Notes under the pieces: generated by a model | Databases searched by the model: none | Seen by the model: only the letters and a program-made list of their open reading frames with translations | Told to the model about the DNA's origin: nothing | Source of the DNA: Takakia lepidozioides | Taxonomy: Eukaryota; Streptophyta; Takakiopsida; Takakiales; Takakiaceae | Reading direction: 5' to 3' | DNA length: 60,000 nt | Assembly: GCA_030704615.1 (NCBI GenBank) | Contig: CM060731.1 | Location: 31,684,001 to 31,744,000, forward strand | In this document: positions 11,408-22,882 of the stretch, piece after piece | Numbering within the stretch: the stretch's first letter is position 1 | Layout of the letters: the number at the start of each line of letters is the position of its first letter | Position numbers and translations under genes: made by a program

Positions 11408-11692
11408 ATGGGGTCGGAGTTACGTAGCGACGAGTATGGATGGGCCGGGGTTTCGCTAGTAGCGACCCCTAGGGAGTCGGTTCACGGGCAGTTATTGGGG
11501 AGCAGAAACCGACCACCAGGGGGTCGGTGGATGGATTTGCTTGTGTTAATCCTAAACCGACCCCCAGGGGGTCGGTGCTTATAAGCGACGCGCATGATAC
11601 ACCTAAAAGCGACCCACGGGGGGTCGGTGTTTCAGGCGACGGGAAGGGGCATGCCTGGGTGAATCCTAAAGCGACCCCCAGGGGTTTGCCCC
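11398..11692. repeat. array of six GACCCC/GGGGTC palindromes
   Basis: Six spaced units share a palindromic core of the form CGACCCCCAGGGGGTCGG, at about 11400, 11465, 11510, 11561, 11611 and 11671. They are separated by 45-65 bp of diverged sequence. Such subterminal palindrome clusters are typical of transposase-binding regions in CACTA-like elements. The neighbouring En/Spm-like gene (minus strand) makes that a reasonable reading. Confidence 0.7.
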
Positions 11693-11957
11693 TCAAATGA
11701 TGTTTTCATCTTGTTTTATTTATTTGTTTTATATTAACCCCGCACATTGGCCGGTCGCCTTGTAAATTGTAGTACCTTTCTTGGGGCTGAGAACCTTCCT
11801 AGAGCCTCTTTATAGGTGTAGTAACCTATATGTCCACAACAGCCCGCGAAAGACATCGCGAACTAGACGACAAGCAACTGCTGCTAGAAATAATCAATAA
11901 AACATAACAAGGCTCCTATCATGTACAAACATTATATAATATGCATCTTCTATAGTA
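11693..11957. other. spacer 3' of the En/Spm-like gene
   Basis: Moderately AT-rich, with no gene seen. It may be the 3' untranslated part of the minus-strand gene that ends at 11958. Confidence 0.3.
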
Positions 11958-13134
11958 CTAGATACCCTCATGGACTTCGAGGTCCTCGAAGGTCAACATA
12001 TCATCCTGCGACCCATCATCATCACCCTGATCACTCTCGCCCTCATCCTCATCCTCAACATCGGTCACCCTATGGTCAGTAGTGCTACTAGTAATACTTC
12101 GCTTTTTTGTATTCTTTGCGGAGAGGGCCCTATGGGTCTTGATGCGCTCAAGAAGCGCGGGGTATCCTTCATTCTTGACAAATTCTACCTCCTCCACGCT
12201 TGGGTGTCTCCCAAACCTACGATGCTACACAATCACAAATAACATTAATTAGTTTATGCAAGATATACCAAAGAGATAACCATATGTAGACAAAGCAACA
12301 CATTAAAGTGAATACATCCATAAAATGCTTACAAATCGGGTCGCGAATAACTTGTGCCCTCCCGGACCAAATTTGTGGGTGCAGGTATCTAGCCCTTTCT
12401 CTTTGCGTAACGTGGCCGCCTCACGACCCCTAGCAAATTGAGCCTTCTTCTTGGCATCAGCCTCCTCGGCAATGAGAATGTCCCATGACTCCTAAACAAC
12501 CAACCACTACATTAGCTTACTTCTTCAAATTGAAGCATGCATGCATCATTTAACATCTTGCACATGTCCAAAATACAATGAATGAAATAGGAAGGCAGGT
12601 GTGGAGTTCATACCTCACTGATATTTGATGGCCTAATGGCTTTGACACCGTTCTTCGCTGCTTGCCCGATCTCCTTCTTTGCACGATATCGCCTGTCCTT
12701 GAGGTTCTTTCCGATCAACCCCATCAAGCGGGACTCACTCCAATCACCCCCAAACTTCTTCTCCAATTTGGCTACAAATCCCCTACGGTGCTCCCATGGT
12801 TGTTGATCCCAATCTACATGCAAAGAGAACCATCGGGCCGCTTTGGAAAGGCATGCCTCCTCAACGCTTCCCAAAACTCTCCAATTGGATACCCATACTT
12901 GTTGGCCTCTAGAGGTGGGACCTTCTTAGGCACCTCCAGCCCTCCCTTCTTCCCTCTCTTCCCACGCTTACGAGGCTCTCCTTCTACCGAACCCTCTCCA
13001 ATATCCCCCTTCCCATTACCCTCCCCCAACTCTTCGACTGTGAGAGGGGTATCCTCAATGCAAGGCTTCTTCTTCTTCTTGCTAATGGGCTTTTCCACTA
13101 TCTTTGCTTTTCCTCTCCCCACAGCAGCCTCAAC

Positions 13135-13138
<4 letters not shown>

Positions 13139-13168
<30 letters not shown>
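13139..13168. repeat. CT microsatellite
   Basis: A (CT)n run of about 30 bp lies inside the minus-strand En/Spm-like gene, probably in an intron. Confidence 0.9.
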
Positions 13169-13172
<4 letters not shown>

Positions 13173-13734
13173 CGTCTCTCTCCGGCTCCCTCGGCAATGA
13201 CCAGAGGTCTCTCAAGGGCACGTGGCACCGGGTCCACAAATGGAGCCTGCAATTACAATAGGTTTTGTGAGGCCCTTGGCCAACCTCTGCAAGTCATGTA
13301 CACAAACCAAATAAAAACAACAAAAACAAAAAGAATGCAGTAGGCAATACAACAAAATGGCGAGAGAGATACTGGCCTCATGATGCTCCGAGGCGATTGT
13401 ATCCTTGGGCCTGAGCGCGGGCATCTCAGGCACCTCGAGTTCAGGTGCCAAAAGTTGTCCCATTGATGGCAATGGAACCCCCATTGCCGCCAAAGATGCC
13501 ATGAGTTGTGCTTGCTCTTCAGGAGAGGCTTGACCCCAACTGCCACTAGCTAGAGTCACAGCAGCGCTTCCTGGCCGAGGACTGGCCACCAATGGAGGTC
13601 TCATGGACATGAGCGGGAGAGGCGCCTTGGGTACCATGAGATGCATCATGCCATGAATAACTCCCCAATCTTTCAACAGAAGCATCATTTGGGCCAAGCG
13701 GCCTAGCTACCTCATATAGGACCCATCTCCTCTC

Positions 13735-13737
13735 TCG

Positions 13738-13817
<80 letters not shown>
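13735..13817. repeat. CT microsatellite
   Basis: A nearly pure CT run of about 80 bp with two short interruptions. The arginine/glutamate repeat frame it opens on the minus strand is an artefact. Confidence 0.95.
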
Positions 13818-13819
<2 letters not shown>

Positions 13820-14245
13820 GAGGTGTGTGGAAGTCAGCAAATCCGTTGATGTGTCATAACCCTCCTCGAACCTCGGTGGTTGGAGAAGCACCGGTAGCAA
13901 TGTCCAATTGGCCCATCCTAGGACCATCTTGAAAAATCTTTATATTACCCGTATACAATGCTTCTAACGAAGGAGAGAGGGTAGCGCTAGATACTGCAGG
14001 CCCAATGGTGGACTCATCAATAGTACCAATAGTATCCGGCACAATAGCCACTTCAACTACAACACCTTGGCCCAAGAGGGGGGCATCATCATCAACACAG
14101 TGCTCGGGGGGGCCACTGGTACTCTCGGGCTCATGAAATGAAGGAGCAAGCACAGGAGGAGGGGAAGGCCGGGGGGTCAAACCAGATTTCTTTCGTGTAC
14201 TTGAGCGATACGGGTTTGCATCACCGAAAATTACTAAAAAAAAAG

Positions 14246-14895
14246 CCCATGTGGGCTGGGGTGCCTGCGTGGCGCACCAGCACGGCCAGCCCCCCGTTGC
14301 TGCGAATTGCTTGACAGAGATGGTAAGGAAGAGAAATAGGGTGCCTATATCACCGATCAAAACTAAAAAAAAAACCCATGTGGGCTGGGGTGCTTGCGCG
14401 CACAGTGCAGCCAAGCCCCCCCTTGCTACGAATTGCTTGACAGAGATGGTGAGGGAGAGAGAGAGGGTACCTGCATCACCCAAAATCGGAAAAAAAAAAA
14501 AAATGGTATGTGGGTTGGGGTGGCTGCGAATCCCCCCCCCGGTGTAAATTGCTGCACAGAGGTGGTGATGGAGAGAGAGAGGGTGTCTGCATCACTAAAA
14601 ATCCAAAAAACAAAAGCCCATGTGGGCTGGGGTGGCTGCGAATTGCCCCCCGTTGCTTGCTGCACAGAGGTGGCGAGGGAGAGAGAGAGGGTGCCTGCAT
14701 CACCCAAATTTAAAAAAAAAAAAAACCCCATGTGGGCTGGGGTGGCTGCGAATTGCCCCCCCCCCCCTTGTTGCTGCGAATTGCTGCACAAAGGTGGTGA
14801 GGGAGAGAGAGAGAGAGATGGTGCCTGCATCACCAAAAAAAAAAAAAAAAAAAAAACCCATGTGGACTGGGGTGGCTGCGAATTGCCCCCCCCGG
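14246..14895. repeat. tandem array, about 110-133 bp x 6
   Basis: Units begin CCCATGTGGGCTGGGGTG at 14246, 14375, about 14507, 14617, 14727 and 14857. Each has a GC-rich part (GCGAATTGC-CCCC), a GAGGGAGAGAGAGAGGGTG part and an A-run of 8-22 bases. The array sits just upstream of the minus-strand En/Spm-like gene and may be a subterminal transposon repeat. Frames crossing it on both strands are repeat artefacts. Confidence 0.9.
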
Positions 14896-15065
14896 CATCC
14901 TGAAGATAGAACGTGAGGAATGACTTATTGTCTTGGGCTCTCTAGCACCATAGGGATTCTCCGCCTTTGGTTACCAATTTTGAAAGCCCCGAGGCTGAGG
15001 CATAGGGTTTTTTCGCCAACGGTTTTTGAGAAATGAAAGTGGTGGTGGTGTGTGTTGATTAGGAT

Positions 15066-15461
15066 GTGATGGTGAGGAACCATCGACCCGTCTCCCTCGA
15101 GAATGAGGAGGTATTACCACATATCGATTGTGGCCCTAGAGCGACCGTTTTTCGTGGCGAGGAGCCACCCATTGCACCTGATCCAATACAGACTGCTGAG
15201 CACAATCGTAGAAGGGACTGGGGCGAAATTTCAGGTGATGCGGAGGATGTTGACGCTCCGGGATGTCGGGCGCGCCGCGGGTTGCCTCTTTGCGGGCCAC
15301 CCCGTCCAACCATGTCCACCTTTGACTCCCCCGACAGGATTGAGTGTTGGTGCACTAAGTGTTGGGAACGGATACCGTCGGGCGGCACTAGACCACCGAG
15401 GCGACGACCGCATGTTGTCGAGAAACATTACAAGAAGAACATGATTGCGGATGCAGCAAAG
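15066..15461 (+). CDS. exon-like frame with CxC-type finger, possible CACTA transposase 5' exon
   Basis: An open frame of 132 codons ends at a good donor (GCAAAG|GTGAGT). Its end reads RIECWCTKCWERIPSG, then basic residues, then VVEKHYKKN. This spacing of CxC-x2-C and His recalls the N-terminal transposase-associated domain of TNP2-type CACTA proteins. No further exon is recognised downstream, where a minisatellite begins. Overlapping frames on both strands are equally long, so this is a weak call; it may be a remnant. Confidence 0.25.
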
Positions 15462-15773
15462 GTGAGTGTTTTTCTCACCCCTCTCATTAACATTCATTTA
15501 AGGTACATTTAGGTTTATTTAATAATATAATATGATTGGTAAGCATACATGAATCCAAATTACAACATAAGTATTGATTCGTCGTTCACTATGGAGGATG
15601 ATGCCATGCATGAGGTGAGGATGGGAGGCGGGATGGGGATGCGGGTGAGGACATGTGTCATGTCATGGCAGAGAGAACATGAGGCGCGGGAGGGTGTGCT
15701 GGGGGTGGGGGGTCCACGCTGGTGGAAACGGCTCCATCGCATTCAACTCCAGCCCCATTTATTACTTGGCGTT

Positions 15774-16903
15774 CCTTTATGATGGATGTGGGTAGGTGTT
15801 CGTAGGTGGGTAGGTATGTAAGGGTGGGTTGGTAGGTAGATAGTTAGGGAGGTACCTGCTGGTCTGCTCCCAAGATTTGCAGTGTAGCAGCCAAAACCAT
15901 TTCCTTTATGATGGACATGGGTAGGTGATCGGAGGTGGGTAGGTATGTAGGTAGGGGGTGGGTTGGGAGGTAGTTAGGTAGGGAGGTACCTGCTGGTCTG
16001 CTCCGAAGATTTGCAGTGTAGCAGCCAAAACCAGTTCTTTTATGATGGATGTGGGTAGGTGCTCGGAGGTGGGTAGGTATGTAGGTAGGGGTTGGGTTGG
16101 GAGGTAGATAGATAGGGAGGCACCTGCTGGTATGCTCCCAAGATTTGCAGTGTAGCAGCCAAAACCAGTTCCTTTATGATGGATGTGGGTAGGTGCTCGT
16201 AGGCGGGTAGGTATGTAGGTAGGGGTGGGTTGGTAGGTAGATAGGAGGTACCTGCTGGTCTGCTCCGAAGATTTGCAGTGTAGCAGCCAAAACCAGTTCT
16301 TTATGATGGATGTGGGTAGGTGCTCGGAGGTGGCCACCGTCACCTGATGGAGCCAGCCAGCGAGGAAACAAGACTAGCTATCGGGTCGGGACGTAGACAC
16401 CTAGCTTGTAGGCAGGGGCTAACCTTCTCTGTGGACTTCAATGAACCGGACTTCATTAGGATCCGTTATGTCCGTTATCCGTTACGTCCGCTATGCCGGT
16501 GACTTCCTATCGGGAATCGTAAGCCCCCTGGAGTTGATGAAAAAACTAAGAGATTGTATGACCCACTTCCTGCAATCCGACCTGAACCTTGAGGTAGGCT
16601 GTGCAAGATTCACTCACATAGCTGCAGGGAAGGTAGAAGTTCCCAGTACGTTTGTTCGGGGAGTCCTGGGGAATCGCTAGTATGTAGGTAAGGGGGTGGG
16701 TTGGCAGGTAGATAGGTAGGGAGGTACCTCCTGGTCTGCTCCGAAGATTTGCAGTGTAGCAGCCAAAACCAGTTCCTTTATCATGGATGTGGGTAGGTGC
16801 TCGTAGGTGGGTAGGTATGTAGGTGCGTGGGGTGGGTTGGTAGGTAGATAGGTAGGGAGGTACCTGCTGGTCTGCTCCGAAGATTTGCAGTGTAGCAGCC
16901 TCC
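15774..16903. repeat. GGTAGGTAGGT-rich minisatellite, 124-136 bp units, next to the aldolase gene
   Basis: Units beginning TTTATGATGGATGTGGGTAGG start near 15775, 15902, 16039, 16173, 16299 and 16778. All contain GTAGGTATGTAGGTAGGGG and end GATTTGCAGTGTAGCAGCC. The fifth unit is split by a 344-bp insertion (16334-16677). The last unit runs without a gap into the aldolase 5' leader, about 110 bp before its ATG. The array therefore occupies what should be the core promoter. Proline/tyrosine-repeat frames on the minus strand are artefacts. Confidence 0.92.
16334..16677. other. 344-bp insertion inside a minisatellite unit
   Basis: Unique-looking sequence interrupts the repeat unit after GCTCGGAGGTGG, and the unit resumes with TAGTATGTAGG. 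It contains short repeats of CCGTTATGTCCGTTATCCG. I see no target duplication, terminal repeat or coding match; its origin is unknown. Confidence 0.6.
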
Positions 16904-17010
16904 GCCACTGCTTTGGAGTCTCATCTCCTCTCGTCATCTCCCTCGCTCCTTGTTGGGAGCCTTCGGAGATTCCTGGCACTGCAATTCTAGTGTCTGTGCA
17001 GTCACGCACC

Positions 17011-20000
17011 ATGGCGATGGTGGCATCCGTTTCTCTGCAACGGACCACCGTCTTCCTGGGGGACTCCACATCGTACTCATGGCTGCAACACTCGGGGGCC
17101 AGGACGAAGACGGGTGTTCAGCTGTGCTCCCGACCTGCCCAAATTGTGATGATTTCGGAGTTTGAGAAGTCCAACCCCTACACCGAGGAGCTGAAGCGGA
17201 CTGCTTCCTTCATCTCGCAGCCCGGGAAAGGCATTTTGGCGTCGGATGAGAGTAATGCCACCACCGGGAAACGGTCAGTTGCCGAGCGATTCTCTGTTCT
17301 GCTCATGTGTACATGACGCAGACTAATTGGTGGCTAGGTTCTTACACTAGAATGCAGGAAGAATCTCCTGAAACCATTTTATGGTGTCCTCTCCAGCATT
17401 TGGGAACTCCCACTCTGGACGAATTTTGTTTCAATTCTAAATTTGTTACCATAGATGAGAAATTTCTCAGAGTGAAATGGCAGGCTGTGTGCATGAGATC
17501 AACCTTGAGGTTCTGCATATTTGTTTCTCGTTGACTTGCAATTCATCTTCCACGAACTTGAAAAGGAGTCTGGGGAAGAATGTGTAGAAATGTTCAACCT
17601 TCAATGACAGGCTGTGACTTATGGAATTCAAATGCAGTTTGGCGACAGTCGGGTTGGACAACACGTTGGAGAACCGACAAGCGTGGCGCGAGCTGCTGTA
17701 CTCTGCTCCTGGGCTGGGGAATGTAATTTTACGCTCTCTTTCGGTTCTTACTTTTTCCATAGGTTTCGTGGAGGATTCCAAGCATAACTAAGTTATGGCC
17801 TGGTTATCGTACAGTACGCTTGGCATTCATGGATTAATTATCTTCTGATGCCCTTAGTGAATGTGGGGGAATTGTCCGTATTGAGATCGAAACTAACGTT
17901 GATCTTGGTGGTCCGGTGGTGCAGTACATTAGCGGCACAATAATGTTCGACGAGACACTATTTCAGTCATCCCGGGCAGGAGTGCAATTTGTAGAGATTC
18001 TAAAGCAGCAGGGCATCTTGCCGGGTATCAAAGTGGATACGGGGCTGCAACCCATTGATGGTACAGATGGCGAAACCGCAACCCAAGGGCTGGATGGCCT
18101 CGCGGAGCGTTGCAAAAGGTTAGTGTCCTGTGTGAAAGACATATTGGAGGTCGTAGATAATACGCAGCCAGATGATGGAGGTCGTCAATGTGATTGCCAC
18201 CAACTCTCATTCTGTCTGTTAATACAGTGTAGGTTAAATCTAATCTGGTAATTTCAGAGGAAGAGGACAAGCTTAATGGGGAGTATCCATGACACTTTGT
18301 TTGCGAAGGTACTACCAACAGGGGGCACGGTTCTCAAAGTGGCGTGCTGTGATCAAGGTGGACTCGACAGTCCATCCCTCCTCAACAGCCATATTTGAAA
18401 ATGCACATGGGCTAGCTCGTTACGCTCAAATTTGTCAGGTATACTTTCCATGCCATGTCTGTGTAAGCCTGCTTTTTCAGACTATGAGCAATGGTGGACA
18501 CAAACTAAATGGATTATCATTGCAAGTAAAGCTGAATATTGTAGGAGCTCTATGAAATCTACTTTTAAGTGTAGAGAGGAAATAATGTGGAGATCTATGG
18601 GTGTAGGCAAACGGCCTGGTTCCAATTGTGGAGCCTGAAGTTACCCTTGGCGAAGGTGATTACAGGTAGGTTTCTGGATAACTCATTGATGAAATCTGTG
18701 TTTGCACCATGACTCTGCACTAGCTAGGATTGTGGCGTTGAACCTTACAATTGGTGTAATATCCTCTATTGATATATGTTATTGTTTTCACATGTGTAGT
18801 ATTGAACGAACTGCCTACATTTCCGAGAAAGTCAATTCTCATGTCTTCCGACTTCTAAATGAGTACAAGTAAGCTATTACTGCACCTGTTCTTAGATGTG
18901 ATTTACGTTCAGCAGATGCAAGTAGCTTAGAACATGTAAATTGTTCATATGAAGACAAATATTTTGGCCACTGGGCATCCTATATCTGTACCTCTTGCGA
19001 TTCAGATTTAAGGGTTTATCAGGGGATACATACACATGTTTTCATTGACAATTCGCTGGAACTTGATTGAGATAGTTTTGCTAGGGTGGAAAAATTTGCA
19101 TTGATACCTGCAGCTCTAAGTTCTGGTTCTTACCACCTCTTGGCTCTAATCTTGTTTGGCAGTGTCATTCTCGAGGGCATCTTGCTGAAACCTAACATGA
19201 TCCTTCCAGGTACGGCAGACTTATAGGTATGCGACATTAAATAAAAGATGAGAATACTGCTGTTCACACGGAACTTGAAACCAGGCATCTTGGTGGAAAC
19301 GTTCTCAGCACATGGTGTTTATGTTTATCTTAGAGCGGGAGGTGTGAATGGAACAGGTTTGGATGTGCCCACTCCATCGCCAGAAGAAGTGGCTCGTTAC
19401 ACCGTGCGAACCATGCGGCGCTCTATCCCAGCCGCTGTCCCTGGTAATGCAGTCTACAGAATCATGCTACGTTACACTTACATGCTTCATTTGGCTGCGT
19501 ATATGTTTTATGGCATTGTGAGGATTGTTGTCAGTCCTTTCCTGCAATCCGTGTACACAGACATTCTTGGCAGGTTTTGTGGTTCGACATGTATTCTGGT
19601 TAAATATTGGGAAGTAAAGCGGTCAAAGTCATAGGTAGTATAACACCAAGCAGATTGGATGCAATCTTGACCTCCCATTTTTGCGCTTTGATGAGATAAT
19701 GCGAGTTCCGTTGTCTATGGAAGAAGCTGCTGATGTGTGTTGTACATAACTCTTCTGCAGGTATCCACTTCCTTTCTGGAGGAATGAGTGAAGAAGAAGC
19801 AACACTCAATCTGCAGGCACTCCAGGTACGTCCAAGTACCTTAATTCCGTCTTCAAAGTACACTCTTTAAATTGTTACATTTCTGCTAGAAAATGGATCG
19901 CCTCACTTCTTACGATCTCTCATTGACTATGATGGCCAGGCCTATGGACCCACTCCCTGGTCATTGACATTCTCGTATGGCCGAGCTCTGCAATCTAGCA

Positions 20001-20828
20001 CTCTGAAAATTTGGTCAGGAAAGGTATGTGCTTCAAACTGAAATGCATTGCAGCGGGCGTGTTAATATCCTGGTCCCTTATTGCAAACAAGTTAAGCAAA
20101 TGCACTTTTTCATCTTCACGAGAAACACAAAGCTGAGGCTATCATTCTCATATGACAATATACATCAAAATTTACAGGAGGTTATAGTTCTGCTGGAGAA
20201 ACATATTGGTTGGAGAAGTAATTTTCAGCACTAGAGTTCACCTCAGAAGATGGCATTTAGTTGAAGTTCTCTGTCATGCAGCACAAAAGGGTTGCCTGGA
20301 CTATGAGAAATTGCTATACATATCGTAGTTACATGTGTCAATCTGATGACCCGAAAGTCTGACGTTTAGGTTGTCATCATGCTATCATCGTTTGCAAGTT
20401 TCAGCATAATGTCATCCTGATTGTGCTGTGCTTGAATGCGAAATTATTGTCTGTAAATATTGGGATATTCCTCTTACAGGAGGAGAATTGGAAGGCCGCA
20501 CAGGACAGGCTTGTGGCACTTGCTAAAGCCAACTCGGAAGCCCAGGCAAGTCACTGCAGTCTACACGCTTTCATGAAGATTCTTCCATTCAACATACAAA
20601 AAAGAAAGAATTTACTGTCTTTTCATTACATATTCAACATTAACCCATTGCTCAAGAAACTTTTTCTTACTGTGGAGATAGCAAATTATTGTAAATTTGT
20701 GACTTTATTTCTTTTCTGAATGTTTTGATGGTGCTATTCTGCAGCTTGGAAAGTACACAGGTCCTCACCCATCTCCAGGAGGCACGCGTATTCTCCAGGC
20801 TCTCAGATTAGGTGGAGCTGGAAAATAG
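17011..20828 (+). CDS. FBA: class I fructose-bisphosphate aldolase, plastid-type leader, 12 exons
   Basis: Cleaves and forms fructose 1,6-bisphosphate (and in plastids sedoheptulose 1,7-bisphosphate). Exons 17011-17273, 17638-17722, 17925-18118, 18309-18438, 18607-18665, 18800-18868, 19163-19209, 19336-19443, 19761-19825, 19940-20023, 20480-20545 and 20745-20828 join to 1254 nt, 417 residues, with no stop and matching phases. Active-site residues are present: D79 (ILASDES), K152 (GIKVD), K191 and R193 (FSKWR), E233 and E235 (VEPEV), the Schiff-base lysine K276 (LLKPNM) and R355 (SYGRAL). About 45 Ser/Thr-rich residues precede the catalytic domain and look like a plastid transit peptide. The last intron uses a GC donor (CAG|GCAAGT). 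The C-terminus ends GGAGK and lacks the terminal tyrosine usual in class I aldolases. The 5' flank is a minisatellite. Confidence 0.93.
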
Positions 20829-21130
20829 GCATTGAACCACCTCTTGAGGTATAGCAAACATGGATTGCAACTTCCACCACGTAGTGTATGTCATGGCTCA
20901 ATCAACATCCTCTTCAGTTGTTTTTGCTACATCTGTAAGACAATGGTTTCACCATATCACCAAAAGCAGTAACATAGTGCACTCCAGAATTGGAGCATTC
21001 GTGTATACTACTCAAAAGCCATTCTTATATACTGCTATTAACAGTGTATTTGTAGACTGCTCAGTGTCATGTGCATATATCTATGTATCTAGTTGTGCTG
21101 ACTAACTATATTATAATTACAAACTAGTAA
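20829..21130. other. 3' flank of the aldolase gene
   Basis: AT-rich, with no gene. I searched the minus strand here for a final COQ10 exon and did not find one. Confidence 0.4.
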
Positions 21131-21700
21131 TATATCTCAACTTTGAAAGGGCCCTTCTCTGTTCCTGCTGCACTGTGGGCTCCATCGAGTCCCTAGAACA
21201 CTGTCTCATTTACTGCCATGGCCCCAATACCATTTGGCCGATTGTCCAGGACTTCTACTGGGTATGGGACCTCTTCCCCTTACAACCAGTGCACATTCTT
21301 CTCAACTACAACCAGCTAGCCAAAACAGTGGCAATAACTTGCCCAGTGTTCGAGGTGCTCAGATGTGCTACTCTATGGCATCTCTGGAAAGCTCGTTGTG
21401 CATGGACGCTAAGCAATGCAAACACCTCCACTACTGCCCTGCTTACCCAAATATTTTTTGTGCTTACCGTTGCTGCTAAAAGTGCCTGGGGGAAATTGTG
21501 TACAGACATCGAGAAGAACCCACAGCGTCAGCATTCACTATTCGATACCTTCAGGAACTCTTGGGGGAGACAGGAGCTCATTTGCAGCTGCACTTTGCCT
21601 GGCAAATCCCAACCCAGTGGAGAGACCGCTTTCCCAGACTTCGACAAGTCTGACGTCAACTGGAAGTACGAACCGCCTCCAGGACGAAGTTACAGTTCCA
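21130..21700 (+). mobile_element. LINE 3'-end remnant (zf-RVT domain)
   Basis: The frame reads LLCSCCTVGSIESLEHCLIY, then C, then HGPNTIWPIVQDF. This is the Cys/His reverse-transcriptase zinc-binding domain found after the RT in plant non-LTR retrotransposons. It continues as an open frame to about 21810 without a clear domain. The polymerase is not attached; this is a 3' fragment. Confidence 0.65.
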
Positions 21701-21810
21701 TAGATAGGCCAGTTCTATTTCTTTTCTTATCTAGTTATGACGTTGCTCCCTCTTCCTTGTTACTGGCCGAGGGTTTCAGAATTCTGTTGATCTCTCTGCA
21801 AGTATGGTAG

Positions 21811-22880
21811 ACTTAGTCTAAGACTCATCAAGACTCAACATGTTCTGTTTCACACAACCTTGGTCTCTCGGTCTCCCAAGGTCACCCACTCAGGCTTAGC
21901 CCTGTGATACCTCTCATTGGATCCTCCAACACGTAAATCGTGTGTCTAGGCCTCAAGGCAGCCTTCGGGCTTGTAAGGGTTTTAACACAGAAATACCATG
22001 ACCTCTTTACAAATAAAAATTCTCAAGAGTGATGGTCGTTTTTGCTTGATAGTGCACTGGCACAGTGCACGCTCTGGTCATAAGCTGTTACATGTGTCCA
22101 TGTTCTATTATACCATTAACATGTCTGCTCAGCATACAACTGTTTGTAAAGTTACCTCATCAACCACAACTTTGGCCCGAAAGAGGTTGCAAATTGAGGG
22201 AACAAGTGGATTGATCATATGCATCTGCTTCAAACTTATTTACAAAATGAATGTGGAGAGAGAGGCCACCATAAATAGGGGCACCAGCTTGATGAATACC
22301 TACACAACTTGTCTAACACAAATGCTACCAACCTCCTCAACCAGGTTTGTGAACCACATGGCGTGGCTACCTGGTTGCCACTACTAAGTTGGGACCGTAC
22401 ACAGTTTTGCAACGGTTTTCAAATGAGCCCACAAGGGGAGCTTGCACTTCATGGAAAAACATGTTGGCTACCTGCTCATACATCACCACCATGCAAGTGT
22501 TGGGTCTGTCAACATGCTCAACAATTATGAATCTAATCAAACTAACAAAGTTCAGGATCTTGTGCAGGGTTTACATGTGAGTATCCATGCAGAAATTCAA
22601 TTATTGATGCCTAAGAGATAAGCCAACATGGTCCTGGTTTTACAGATAGGATTTCAAATCCTGGTGTTCTCATATTCCTCGTAAACGGCTTGCTCAGTGC
22701 CGAATTCAGGTTGGCAGAAAATCCACTATGGTACTCATTTACTATGCCCTAGAATATACCCCTCTGAATTTGGGATGAGTCTTTCCTGCAGCAGCAGGGT
22801 TTCCTCACAGGTTTCAAAATCCTGTAGTAGGCCACTTATATTGCAAAGAAGCAAAGGAACAAAGAAAGGGAAGAGCAAAT
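21811..22880. other. unassigned spacer
   Basis: Short overlapping frames on the plus strand (22000-22580) hint at retroelement gag-like debris (hydrophilic, CKCWVCQH near 22490), but no family can be supported. Nothing else is seen. Confidence 0.3.
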
Positions 22881-22882
22881 AC

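Larger units (their letters stand above)
11958..14230 (-). pseudogene. En/Spm-associated (Ptta/TnpA-like) protein gene, degenerate
   Basis: A multi-exon minus-strand gene of CACTA-element type. The clearest exons are 12608-12874, 12333-12491 (phase 0, GT-AG) and 11958-12224 (acidic C-terminus rich in D and E, stop). The core FVAKLEKKFGGDW followed by LKDRRYRAKK and HKFGPGGHK resembles plant Ptta/En/Spm DNA-binding proteins. A Lys-rich basic and acidic exon (12814-13122) reads into it only after a one-base frame change near 12825. Upstream, 13380-13697 and about 13860-14230 (starting GDANPYRSSTRKK) could be proline-rich 5' exons separated by a CT run. The frame break suggests it is not functional. 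Long open frames on the opposite strand here are shadows. Confidence 0.5.

Noticed and set aside
12662-13261. Long plus-strand open frame of 199 codons
   Set aside because: It is antisense to the better-supported minus-strand En/Spm-like exons and ends in the CT microsatellite; it has no domain.
13712-13927. Arg/Glu-repeat protein on the minus strand
   Set aside because: It is created by the CT microsatellite.
14394-14916. Several overlapping frames of 100-170 codons on both strands
   Set aside because: They follow the period of the tandem array and have repeat-derived composition on both strands.
15906-17069. Pro/Thr/Tyr-rich frames on the minus strand
   Set aside because: They are translations of the GGTAGGTAGGT minisatellite.
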